Below are positions 25,176 through 32,933 of a DNA stretch of 36,937 nt, in pieces. The stretch is from a bacterium (lineage in GTDB: Bacteria; Zhuqueibacterota; QNDG01; JAFGCO01), in contig JAFGGN010000080.1 of the NCBI GenBank assembly GCA_016930535.1, positions 1-36,937 of the forward strand, given 5' to 3'. The stretch's first letter is position 1; every line of letters begins with the position of its first letter. The position numbers were made by a program, and so were the translations under genes. The notes under the pieces are model-generated. The model worked only from the letters and a program-made list of their open reading frames with translations, was not told where the DNA came from and searched no databases.

Positions 25176-25844
25176 ATGCAGAATATTATCGAAGAAATTG
25201 CCATCCGGGTCGAAAAAGGCAAAGTCAACAAAATGTCACCGTTCCCGCCTGACATGAAGGATCAGGATGGTGCCGATGAAATCGCGGCAGCGGCCCTGAA
25301 AGAAGGCGTCAAACCGGATACACTGCTCGAAGGATGCATGCTGGGAATGGACCGTATCGGTGTCAAATTCAGTGAGAACAAGGTGTTCGTTCCTGAGCTG
25401 CTGATGGCCGCCAAGGCCATGAGCGCGGTCATGAAACACCTCCAGCCTTTTCTCGAATCCGGAGAGGTGAAGCACCGCGGCAAATTCGTGATCGGTACGG
25501 TTTCGGGAGATCTCCATGATATCGGGAAAAACCTGGCTGCCATGACGATCAAGGGCAACGGTTTTGAAGTGATCGATCTGGGTGTGGATGTCCCGTCGAA
25601 TAAATTCATTCAGGCCATTCAGGAAAATCCCGGCTGTTTTGTCGGTTTAAGCGCCCTCCTGACAACCACGATGGTCAATATGGAAAAAAGTGTCAGGGAT
25701 ATCCGGGAGAATTGTCCCGATACAAGAATCCTCATCGGCGGTGCGCCGGTGAATCAGGACTTCTGCCAAAAAATCGGCGCCGATTTCTATTCGGCGGATC
25801 CGCAGGGCGCCGTGGAGTTTTTGAACCGGATGCGGGCGAACTGA
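25176..25844 (+). CDS. methyltransferase-associated corrinoid-binding protein
   Basis: 222 aa, the size of MtaC/MtbC/MttC proteins. An N-terminal helical cap (about 10-95) is followed by a Rossmann B12 domain with DLHDIG (112-117), where His114 is the lower cobalt ligand, then LGVDVPSNKF, SALLTTTM and IGGAPV. It should carry the methyl group on cobalt between the methyltransferase and another partner. It is not the corrinoid Fe-S protein (AcsCD) of acetogens: no Fe-S motif. GAGGAG precedes the ATG. Last gene of the operon, ended by a clear terminator. Confidence 0.92.
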   Translation: MQNIIEEIAIRVEKGKVNKMSPFPPDMKDQDGADEIAAAALKEGVKPDTLLEGCMLGMDRIGVKFSENKVFVPELLMAAKAMSAVMKHLQPFLESGEVKHRGKFVIGTVSGDLHDIGKNLAAMTIKGNGFEVIDLGVDVPSNKFIQAIQENPGCFVGLSALLTTTMVNMEKSVRDIRENCPDTRILIGGAPVNQDFCQKIGADFYSADPQGAVEFLNRMRAN

Positions 25845-25873
25845 TCCCCAAAAATGAATACAGTCAGATTTCG

Positions 25874-25901
25874 GGCCGGACGGTTATCCGGCCTTTTTTT
25901 T
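25874..25901 (+). terminator. intrinsic terminator of the one-carbon operon
   Basis: GGCCGGA (25874-25880), 6-nt loop, TCCGGCC (25887-25893), followed by eight T. A textbook rho-independent terminator 30 bp after the corrinoid-protein stop. Confidence 0.9.
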
Positions 25902-25931
25902 AACATTCAGGGCATAATAAGTGATTTATTG

Positions 25932-25959
25932 TTGACAACCCGGCGTTTTTTTTTATTTT
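25932..25959 (+). promoter_or_regulatory. promoter of the AIR-synthase-like gene
   Basis: TTGACA (25932-25937), perfect -35, 16-bp spacer, TATTTT (25954-25959). About 70 nt of leader precede the ATG at 26036. It makes the gene independent of the operon. Confidence 0.55.
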
Positions 25960-26035
25960 GTAACAATCGCTGAAGATTAATTCGAATATGCTGCATATAG
26001 AGGAACATCGATAAATAAAACAAACAGGGGTAACA

Positions 26036-27091
26036 ATGAAATCCAAACTGCCTGAAATCGGTAAAATTTCACCGGAAGTATTCGACGAACTGATTTACCC
26101 GCGTCTCGGAGCGAAACGCGATTCCGTCATCGTACCGCCTCAGAATGGTGTGGATGTCGGAATCGTTGAAATCGGTGATCAGGCCGTGGCCATGACCACG
26201 GATCCCGTATTCATCGTGCCGGAATACGGATTCGACCGTGCCGCATGGTTTGCCATCCATATACTGGCCTCTGATGTGGTGACCAGCGGGTTGCCCCCTA
26301 CCTACCTGTCCATTGACCTCAATCTGCCCATGTCCATGACCGAGGCCAATCTGGAAATCATGTGGGAAGTCATGCATCAGGAATGCGAAAAACTGGGCAT
26401 GGCCGTTGTCTGCGGACATACGGCACGATATGACAACTGTCACTATCCCATGGTGGGCGGGGCCACTGTGATGGCCGTCGGCTCGAAAGACGCCTATGTA
26501 ACCCCCGGATTGGCCAAAGCGGGCGACCAGATCATCATCACCAAAGGACCCGGCATCGAAGCCGCCGGCATTTTCGCCGCCATGTTTCCCGACCGCCTCG
26601 CCTCGGAATTCGGAGACGCTTTTAAAAAGGAAGCGGAGCAGCTTTTTTATCAAATGTCCGTGGTGGAAGATGCATTGACCGCGGTCTCGGTCGGTGTCCG
26701 CGAACGGGGTGTGACGGCCATGCACGACGCGACCGAGTGCGGCATACGCGGAGGCGTTTATGAGCTGGCCCAGGCCGCCGGCCTGGGTGTGCGCCTGTAC
26801 ATGGACAGGGTGACGGTCAATCAGACCGCGGTTCAGGTTTGCCGTCATTTCGGAATCGAGGATGTCTTTGCGGCGATCAGCGAAGGTACGCTCATCCTTT
26901 CATGCAGGCCGCATGCCTCTGCGGATATCATCAGCGCACTGACACGAAAAGGGATCCCGGCATCCGTGGCCGGAGAGCTCACGCCGCCCCAAACCGGAAT
27001 GACCGTCATTGAAAACGGGCGGGAAAGCTCATTCGAGCATCCGCGTGTGGATCCGTTCTGGAACGCCTTTTATCAGACATTGAAAGGCTGA
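26036..27091 (+). CDS. AIR-synthase-related (HypE/ThiL/PurM-superfamily) protein
   Basis: 351 aa. The two-part AIR synthase fold is recognisable: an N-terminal segment with DVGIVEIGDQAVAMTTDPV, LASDVVTSG and VVCGHTARY, and an AIRS_C segment with DQIIITKGPGIEAAGI and MHDATECGIRGGVYELAQAAGLG. Members use ATP to activate an amide, carbamoyl or phosphoryl acceptor. HypE, the nearest characterised relative, ends in PRIC with an essential Cys; this protein ends FYQTLKG and has no such residue, so it is not a normal hydrogenase maturation factor. CAGGGG precedes the ATG. Its substrate is unknown; it lies between the corrinoid operon and a lipoprotein, and has its own promoter. Confidence 0.82.
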   Translation: MKSKLPEIGKISPEVFDELIYPRLGAKRDSVIVPPQNGVDVGIVEIGDQAVAMTTDPVFIVPEYGFDRAAWFAIHILASDVVTSGLPPTYLSIDLNLPMSMTEANLEIMWEVMHQECEKLGMAVVCGHTARYDNCHYPMVGGATVMAVGSKDAYVTPGLAKAGDQIIITKGPGIEAAGIFAAMFPDRLASEFGDAFKKEAEQLFYQMSVVEDALTAVSVGVRERGVTAMHDATECGIRGGVYELAQAAGLGVRLYMDRVTVNQTAVQVCRHFGIEDVFAAISEGTLILSCRPHASADIISALTRKGIPASVAGELTPPQTGMTVIENGRESSFEHPRVDPFWNAFYQTLKG

Positions 27092-27128
27092 CAAGCACCT
27101 TTGCAATTCACCCGTCCCTGCGCGTTAT

Positions 27129-27169
27129 TCTATTCGGTAGCACCGGAACGGCCGGTGTTCCCGAATAGA
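27129..27169. other. long two-part hairpin after the AIR-synthase-like gene
   Basis: An outer 9-bp stem (27129-27137 with 27161-27169), a 3x3 internal loop and an inner 6-bp stem CACCGG/CCGGTG (27141-27146 with 27152-27157) around a 5-nt loop form a 41-nt structure 38 bp after the stop. No T-run follows. It may be a terminator of another type, an mRNA-end stabiliser or a DNA dyad. Confidence 0.5.
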
Positions 27170-27201
27170 TTCTGATACACTGCAGGGAAGCGGGATTTCT
27201 A

Positions 27202-27230
27202 TTGATTTTTACCTCATTAATATATATACT
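27202..27230 (+). promoter_or_regulatory. promoter of the lipoprotein/propeller unit
   Basis: TTGATT (27202-27207), 17-bp spacer, TATACT (27225-27230). Transcription near 27237 would leave a leader of about 100 nt before the ATG at 27341. Confidence 0.5.
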
Positions 27231-27340
27231 GGCTTATCCGGACATTATTATTACTCATACATTTCGAAGTTGATCTGTTCCTGATTTTCTGTTAATATCA
27301 TCACAGGATCAAATCCGCTATAACGCAGAGAGAATTTCCA

Positions 27341-28099
27341 ATGGAACCGTTACTGAAAAAAGTGTTACGCTGCGGTTGTGCAACTGCTGTTTTACTGATA
27401 TACTCCTGCAGCGTCAAACATGTCATCAATCAGACAGTACTGTATCAGGATAATGATTTTGCTGTCCAGAGCCTGAAAAACAACAGGCTCGTTGTCGGGG
27501 GCATTGCCTCCAAAGCGGTCCCATTGACGGATAAACAGCGCCTGTCGTACAGCGATCTCCTGTCCGAAGCGCTGTTTCGCCAAAGCATGGAAAGCGCCCC
27601 CTCCATGGATGTGGTGCAGACCAGGCAACTGGTATTCAAAACAGGCGAAGCATGTTGTCTCCGGCTCATGAAAGCGTTCGATACCGGGAAAGAATTCGAT
27701 GAGGAAACCTGCCGGCTGATCAGGGACACGCTTCCGGACGTTCACTACATATTATATGCGGTCATTGAAAATGAAACCGACGAACTGACTTCTTCTGAAA
27801 AACACAAAAAAGACGACAAGGACCGGGAGGTTCTTGAAACAACGTACAGGCGAACCGTGACAATAACGGTCGAATATCATATACTCGACCTTGCTGCCGG
27901 AAAAACAGCCTGGGCAGGATCAATGAAAAACACCGCAAAACGGAAAGAGGAAGTGACCGAGAATCACGTGGACTCGCTGACCGAACTGGCCGTGAACATC
28001 ATTTTCAGTGAGGATGAACATAAAAACCCGGCTAGAATTCCCCGAAAAGAGATTCTTGAAAAAATGTTTGAGGAATTTGCAGAGAACCTGCTTAAATAA
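27341..28099 (+). CDS. putative lipoprotein of unknown function
   Basis: 252 aa. Lipobox IYSC (Cys23) after a hydrophobic stretch indicates a lipoprotein. The middle (PDVHYILYAVIENET) and later part (VTITVEYHILDLAAGKTAWAGS) look like alternating strands of a CsgG/GNA1162-type lipoprotein fold, where a value of a state is reported as 'IxDxxxGKxxW'; this is a loose resemblance. There are no catalytic motifs. Neighbour: the secreted beta-propeller begins 27 bp later, so the two are probably co-transcribed from the promoter at 27202. Confidence 0.7.
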   Translation: MEPLLKKVLRCGCATAVLLIYSCSVKHVINQTVLYQDNDFAVQSLKNNRLVVGGIASKAVPLTDKQRLSYSDLLSEALFRQSMESAPSMDVVQTRQLVFKTGEACCLRLMKAFDTGKEFDEETCRLIRDTLPDVHYILYAVIENETDELTSSEKHKKDDKDREVLETTYRRTVTITVEYHILDLAAGKTAWAGSMKNTAKRKEEVTENHVDSLTELAVNIIFSEDEHKNPARIPRKEILEKMFEEFAENLLK

Positions 28100-28126
28100 T
28101 GTTCAATAATACGGAGGACCGATATC

Positions 28127-30259
28127 ATGCGCGCTTTAAAAATGAAAGCCTGTATAGCTGCGAATCTCCTTCTTTTCATTTCCCTCAACTGCCCGGCGGA
28201 ATCCGTTTTCTGGGAAAGCGCCAACGGTCCTTATGGCGGTCTGATCGAATCGTTCGTGATTCATCCCGGAGGTACCATATTCGCCGGTGTCAACCGCCAG
28301 CTCTATCAATCTGTGGACAATGGCCTGACCTGGCAGAACAATAATGCGGATCTGCCCAATATGGCAATACTTGACCTGGCCGTCAATACGGGCGGCGATC
28401 TTTTTGCCGCGGTCGGCGCCAACACCGTGTACCGGTCCAAAGACGGGGGCACATCCTGGGAACTCCTGAGTACGGGATTCGGCACACCGCACGTGGAATG
28501 TCTGGCCATTGCCGGAGACGGCACCCTGTTTGCCGGAACCTATGACCAGGGCATGTACCGGTCCGAAAACAACGGGGATACCTGGACACAGATCAACAGC
28601 GGCCTGACACAGTCCCATATCAATACGATCGCCTTCAACGGGGACGGGTATGTGTTTGCAGGATCGACTCTGGGCATGTACCGGTCCGAAAACGGGGGAG
28701 ACAGCTGGACCGCCGTCAATACGGGACTTTCCGGCGGAGGACATGACCTTGTCAATGTCAATGAAATTATCTTCAATTCAGCGGGTACTGCCTTTGCCGT
28801 GTCCTGGGCAGGTGCCTACAGGTCCGAAAACAACGGGGATTCCTGGACCCCGATCAATAACGGACTGCCCGGCTGGAACGTCCAGACGATTCTGGTGAAT
28901 GCCGAAGGCGATCTCGTGGCCGGCCTGTTGGGTTTCGGCATGGTTAAATCGGACAATAACGGAGATTCATGGAACCCTGTCAACGCCGGTCTGATCGACG
29001 GGGATATGCACAGACTGTTTCGGTTGAACAACGGCCATCTCCTTGCCGGCACATACGGCACGGGCATTTTCCGCTCCGAGGATCACGGAAACACCTGGGC
29101 TGCCGTGAATGGAGGACTGCCCGGTGTCGAAATCCTGGACTCCGTCATCGATACAGCAGACCGGATTTTTATCGGAACGAGAGGCGCCGGTATATATTGT
29201 TCGGAGGATGGAAACACCTGGATGACAAAAAATACGGGGTTATCGGAACTGCTCGTCCGGTGCCTTACACAGAACATACAGGGCCACCTGTTCGCGGGAA
29301 CGAACGGATCCGGTATTTTCCGCTCACTGGACGCTGGTGATTCCTGGATCCAGGTCAACTCGGGACTCCTGCAGACCGAGGCGGTATATGCACTGCTGGC
29401 TGTGAACGAAAGCCAGATGCTCGCCGGTACAAATGACGGCGTGTTTGCATCCGTGAACGGCGGAGATCTCTGGGAAGAAAAAAATACCGGGATCACGGAA
29501 ATGCAGATCCGGTCTCTGGCCGTTCAGGACAACGGAATGCTTTTCGCGGGCACCCTGAACGGTCATGTGTACCAGTCGGACAATGGGGGCGCGGCCTGGA
29601 CCCTGATGAATTCCGGTCTCCCGAACAAGGATATCCTCAGTTTGAAAACAGGCGGAAACGGTATTATATATGCCGGAACAAATGGTGATGGCGTATTCAG
29701 ATCCACAAACAACGGACAGAACTGGACACCCGCTGTATCAGGCCTGAATGTGCGGTTTATCCGTGATTTTTCGTCCGCAAATGACACGCTTTTTTCATGC
29801 GGCCACTACAACGGCATCTTTTACACGCTGGACGGGGAAAACTGGACGGATTATACATCAGGAATCACGGGCAACAGCAAGACCGTAAACTGCCTTTCCA
29901 GAAATTCTGAAGGAAGACTGTTTGCCGGCACGCTTGAAGGCATGTACAGATCCATTCCCATAGCCACATCGGTCCATGACCGGTTCACGCAGCCGTCGGG
30001 TCATGTGCTGCCCGGGAACTATCCCAACCCGTTCAACCCGGTCACCTGCTTCAGATTTCAGTTGTCCGGAGCTGCTCATGTCCGGCTCGATATCTGTGAT
30101 TCTGCGGGAAGGCGTGTCGCCACCCTGGCGAATGAATCCATGCCGGCCGGACAACATCATATTGACTGGGATGCATCGGCGCAGCCAACCGGAATCTATA
30201 TCGCCAGATTGAACACGAATGGAACCGTCACGAGCTGCAAATGCATGCTGATCAAATAA
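28127..30259 (+). CDS. secreted beta-propeller with 13 Asp-box repeats and sorting domain
   Basis: 710 aa with signal peptide (about 1-25). Thirteen repeats of about 40-50 residues each carry a YRSENNGDSW-type Asp-box, the BNR/sortilin-like propeller signature, suggesting one or two propellers. Repeats 3 to 6 are so alike that the DNA also repeats (28557, 28679, 28818). The tail carries NYPNPFNP (from residue 631), VRLDICDSAGRRVATL and GIYIARLNTNG, a type A sorting domain. Function is unknown; such propellers bind ligands or glycans. GGAGG sits 9 nt before the ATG. Confidence 0.85.
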   Translation: MRALKMKACIAANLLLFISLNCPAESVFWESANGPYGGLIESFVIHPGGTIFAGVNRQLYQSVDNGLTWQNNNADLPNMAILDLAVNTGGDLFAAVGANTVYRSKDGGTSWELLSTGFGTPHVECLAIAGDGTLFAGTYDQGMYRSENNGDTWTQINSGLTQSHINTIAFNGDGYVFAGSTLGMYRSENGGDSWTAVNTGLSGGGHDLVNVNEIIFNSAGTAFAVSWAGAYRSENNGDSWTPINNGLPGWNVQTILVNAEGDLVAGLLGFGMVKSDNNGDSWNPVNAGLIDGDMHRLFRLNNGHLLAGTYGTGIFRSEDHGNTWAAVNGGLPGVEILDSVIDTADRIFIGTRGAGIYCSEDGNTWMTKNTGLSELLVRCLTQNIQGHLFAGTNGSGIFRSLDAGDSWIQVNSGLLQTEAVYALLAVNESQMLAGTNDGVFASVNGGDLWEEKNTGITEMQIRSLAVQDNGMLFAGTLNGHVYQSDNGGAAWTLMNSGLPNKDILSLKTGGNGIIYAGTNGDGVFRSTNNGQNWTPAVSGLNVRFIRDFSSANDTLFSCGHYNGIFYTLDGENWTDYTSGITGNSKTVNCLSRNSEGRLFAGTLEGMYRSIPIATSVHDRFTQPSGHVLPGNYPNPFNPVTCFRFQLSGAAHVRLDICDSAGRRVATLANESMPAGQHHIDWDASAQPTGIYIARLNTNGTVTSCKCMLIK

Positions 30260-30343
30260 TAAAAGGTCGCACCATGGACTTTCAGTACAACGGTTGGGAT
30301 CAATAGAAAACGTTGAAATACAGAGTACGGATCGATATAAAAT

Positions 30344-30359
30344 GGATGCCGTGGCATCC
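30344..30359. terminator. possible bidirectional terminator hairpin
   Basis: GGATGCC (30344-30350) and GGCATCC (30353-30359) form a dyad with a tight loop, directly after the stop of the minus-strand gene and 84 bp beyond the propeller stop. On the minus strand it is followed by ATTTTA, a weak T-rich tail. Confidence 0.35.
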
Positions 30360-30360
30360 C

Positions 30361-30822
30361 TCAGGTCATCATTTTCTGCACCAGCGGAAGGACCTTGAAG
30401 GAAGAGACGATTCCGTCATAAACCGATTCATCAGCGCTGCATAGAAACGTGATGGCCCATGACAACTGGCCGAACATGATAAAATAGGTTTTCAGCACAT
30501 CCCCCTGCCCCGTTTTCCAGACCACGGTCAGATGCGTCTCTTTGTGCAGGGAAAAGGAATCGAATTTCCCGATGGTCAAATTGGCCTCATCTGCCATTTT
30601 TTTGACGGTTTCCCGATACGCTTCAGGGGCTTCGGATTCTGATTTCTGAACCGAAATCACCAGCGAATCGTTGTCCGGCCCTGCAAAAACAGGACCTTCC
30701 GACAAACTGCCCGGCAGAAGCCCTTTGAACCGGTTTCCCTTGACATGTTCAAATAGAAGGAGCTTGCGCCATTGATCCGGCAATTCAATTTCGAAACCGA
30801 TGGATTGATCTTTGACCAGCAT
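30361..30822 (-). CDS. small DcrB/PsbP-fold-like protein, function unknown
   Basis: 153 aa, no signal peptide. The pattern (GFEIELPDQWRK near the start, SLVISVQ, a helix with EAYRETVKKMADEA, alternating strands HLTVVWKT and KTYFIMFGQLSWAITFLCS, then a final SFKVLP) resembles the DcrB/PsbP-like fold (DUF1795-type) often seen in small envelope or cytoplasmic proteins. The family call is from shape only. GGGGAGG about 10 nt before the ATG supports the start. It is a lone minus-strand gene, convergent with the propeller and divergent from the SGNH esterase. Confidence 0.65.
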   Translation of the reverse strand: MLVKDQSIGFEIELPDQWRKLLLFEHVKGNRFKGLLPGSLSEGPVFAGPDNDSLVISVQKSESEAPEAYRETVKKMADEANLTIGKFDSFSLHKETHLTVVWKTGQGDVLKTYFIMFGQLSWAITFLCSADESVYDGIVSSFKVLPLVQKMMT

Positions 30823-30908
30823 CTTGTGTCGTCCTCCCCATTATCACGTATCTTTTTAATATAGCAATAACGGGCATTTTAGTAAACACTTTTTTCAAAA
30901 ATTTAAAA

Positions 30909-30937
30909 TTGATTTTTAAGACAATAATTGTTACTAT
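30909..30937 (+). promoter_or_regulatory. promoter of the SGNH esterase, with an overlapping dyad
   Basis: TTGATT (30909-30914), 17-bp spacer, TACTAT (30932-30937). The 11-bp palindrome ACAATAATTGT (30921-30931) fills the second half of the spacer and could be an operator. Confidence 0.4.
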
Positions 30938-31008
30938 AAAAGGAGTTGCTGCAACGGACATGACCAAAATACTCTCTCTTCGATCAAACAACATAAAGGA
31001 ACCTGCTT

Positions 31009-32655
31009 ATGAAAACATGGAACAGAGCAGCCATCGCATTCCTGCTGATATTTTCAGTGGTACTCTGTGCCCAGCCGACAAAAATCGCCGTTGTAGGCAA
31101 CAGCATCACCGAAGGGGTCGGTGTGGGCGTTCCCTCCAGAGACAGTTATCCGGCCCAGCTCGGAATGTATCTCGGCGATCAGTTTGAAGTGGGCAATTTC
31201 GGCGTATCCGGACGGACCATGCTGAAAAACGGGGATTTTCCGATCTGGGCGGAACCCCTGTTCGAGGAAGGTCTGAATTTCGATGCGGATATCCTGTTCA
31301 TCCTGCTGGGCACCAATGACAGCAAACCCCAGAACTGGGATGTTTACGGGAACGAATTTATCGGCGATTACAATGCCATGATCGATTCCTTTTCACTGGG
31401 GGATAAAATCCCTGAAACCTGGGCCTGTCTGCCCCCGCCTGCATTTTCCGTACAGTGGGGCATCAACGATACGGTGATTGTCAATGAAGTGATTCCTGCC
31501 ATCGAGCAGGTGATTGCGGACAGGGGCCTGAACCGTGTGGATTTCTATACGCCCTTTATCGGGCACAACGAATTCTTCCCGGATGATATACATCCGAACA
31601 TCGCCGGCGCGAATGCCATGGCCAAAATTCTGTATGAAGTCCTGACGGGCGACACCATTCCCATACTTCACGACGTCAATGCCGCTAAAAATGCCGGCGT
31701 CGAGGTCAGTACGGGGTCGGACGGCGCCGCACTCACAGACAACGGCCCGCTGACGACCTGGTCTTTCGATACACTGCCCGCAACGGCAACAATCACGCTG
31801 GAAGCGCCGGAGACAATCGATGCTTTCGCCGTAAATTTCCCGGCATCCGCAGAGCTCGGTATCCAGTTCACGATCGAAGGCTCGCTGAACGGAAATGAAT
31901 GGACGCTTCTCGTGGACGAATCCGGCCGCACCGATACGGAAACCCCTGCGGTCACCGGTACGATCGATCCGCAGTCCCTGCAGTATTTCAGGCTCACCGT
32001 GACCGGTTCCAGCACGCCGGGATCCGAGATACATATTACGGAATTCCAGGCCATGGCTGCGAACGGTGCGCATCATGCCTTTACCATGTCTCTGGTTCCG
32101 GACAGGGAATCGAAAACCTACAAATACTACAACCTCGTTTTTACTCCCTATTATAATGCCGGTGAAAAAATGAAACTCTTCAGGGATGCCTGGGATGAAA
32201 AAGGATTTCTTCAGATGACCGGTTATAAAGGTGTGGAAGACAAGACGGATTACAGGGTCAGTCTGAAATCCGGCGCTGCCCATTCCTACTATATCATGGG
32301 TTATATGGACGGCGTCGAGGTGATTTCAGATACGATTTATGCCGACAATATCGAAACCTCAGTGAAATCACGAAAAAGAGTACAGGTCCCGTCGAATATG
32401 GAACTGCTTTCGAATTACCCCAATCCGTTCAATCCGGATACGGCGATCCGGTATATACTCCACGGAATGGCTGATATAACACTGAATATTTATAACAGCA
32501 GGGGCCAGCTGGTCCGGACTTTTTCAAACAGAAATCAGCCTGCGGGTCAGCACACCGTGCAATTCAGCGGTTCGGGACTCGAATCAGGAATCTATATGGC
32601 CGCATTGATATCGGAAAACGGAATCGTGACCCGGAAAATGCTGCTGTTGAAATAA
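31009..32655 (+). CDS. secreted SGNH/GDSL esterase with discoidin-like and sorting domains
   Basis: 548 aa with signal peptide (about 1-22). The SGNH blocks are intact: VGNSITEG (Ser32), GVSG (Gly68), GTND (Asn103) and DDIHP (Asp192, His195). Such domains remove acetyl or other acyl groups from polysaccharides. A following region of about 140 residues (VSTGSDGAALTDNGPLTTW to ITEFQAM) resembles an F5/8-type carbohydrate-binding fold. The C-terminus bears SNYPNPFNPDT (Asn469) and GIYMAALISENG, a type A sorting domain. AAGGA sits about 8 nt before the ATG. Likely a polysaccharide deacetylase; exact substrate unknown. Confidence 0.88.
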   Translation: MKTWNRAAIAFLLIFSVVLCAQPTKIAVVGNSITEGVGVGVPSRDSYPAQLGMYLGDQFEVGNFGVSGRTMLKNGDFPIWAEPLFEEGLNFDADILFILLGTNDSKPQNWDVYGNEFIGDYNAMIDSFSLGDKIPETWACLPPPAFSVQWGINDTVIVNEVIPAIEQVIADRGLNRVDFYTPFIGHNEFFPDDIHPNIAGANAMAKILYEVLTGDTIPILHDVNAAKNAGVEVSTGSDGAALTDNGPLTTWSFDTLPATATITLEAPETIDAFAVNFPASAELGIQFTIEGSLNGNEWTLLVDESGRTDTETPAVTGTIDPQSLQYFRLTVTGSSTPGSEIHITEFQAMAANGAHHAFTMSLVPDRESKTYKYYNLVFTPYYNAGEKMKLFRDAWDEKGFLQMTGYKGVEDKTDYRVSLKSGAAHSYYIMGYMDGVEVISDTIYADNIETSVKSRKRVQVPSNMELLSNYPNPFNPDTAIRYILHGMADITLNIYNSRGQLVRTFSNRNQPAGQHTVQFSGSGLESGIYMAALISENGIVTRKMLLLK

Positions 32656-32683
32656 TCCAATTCACCATTCAAGGGAGACAGGT

Positions 32684-32917
32684 ATGCCAATTATATTTTA
32701 TGGATTGAAACAGATTCACTTCGACAGAAGCGCAGACGGGCACATTCATTCCGCCTGTCCCGGTTGCGGACAGACAGGAAGCCTGAAACCTGTTAAAAAA
32801 GTGACATTCATCCATATTTTCTGGATACCCCTCATTCCTGTGTGGTTCAAAAACAATGTCAAATGCTCCCAATGCGGATACACCGGCAAAGAAAAACAGC
32901 AGGCTTTGCAGCGTTAG
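32684..32917 (+). CDS. small zinc-ribbon protein
   Basis: 77 aa. CPGC (Cys25, Cys28) and CSQC (Cys61, Cys64) make a four-Cys zinc site. Between them lies a hydrophobic IHIFWIPLIPVWF segment, typical of a zinc-ribbon-15-like protein. GGGAGACAGGT just upstream supports the ATG. Role unknown. It lies between the SGNH esterase and the prenyltransferase, with no functional link seen. Confidence 0.75.
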   Translation: MPIIFYGLKQIHFDRSADGHIHSACPGCGQTGSLKPVKKVTFIHIFWIPLIPVWFKNNVKCSQCGYTGKEKQQALQR

Positions 32918-32933
32918 CCGCAGCATAAGGGAG

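Noticed and set aside
23139..25255. long minus-strand open frames over the methyltransferase, metV and metF
   Set aside because: They oppose confidently assigned conserved genes and contain no domain pattern.
26069..26848. 259-codon His/Gly-rich minus-strand frame
   Set aside because: Its composition mirrors the AIR-synthase-like gene on the other strand; no start signal or family.
26036..27091. annotation as HypE
   Set aside because: It lacks the C-terminal Cys needed for HypE activity and no hydrogenase gene is nearby.
28557..28850. repeated DNA blocks as a CRISPR array or mobile repeat
   Set aside because: They are in frame and encode the Asp-box repeats of the propeller.
32856..32933. 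upstream start for the UbiA-family gene
   Set aside because: The extension overlaps the zinc-ribbon gene out of frame and does not resemble the family N-terminus.
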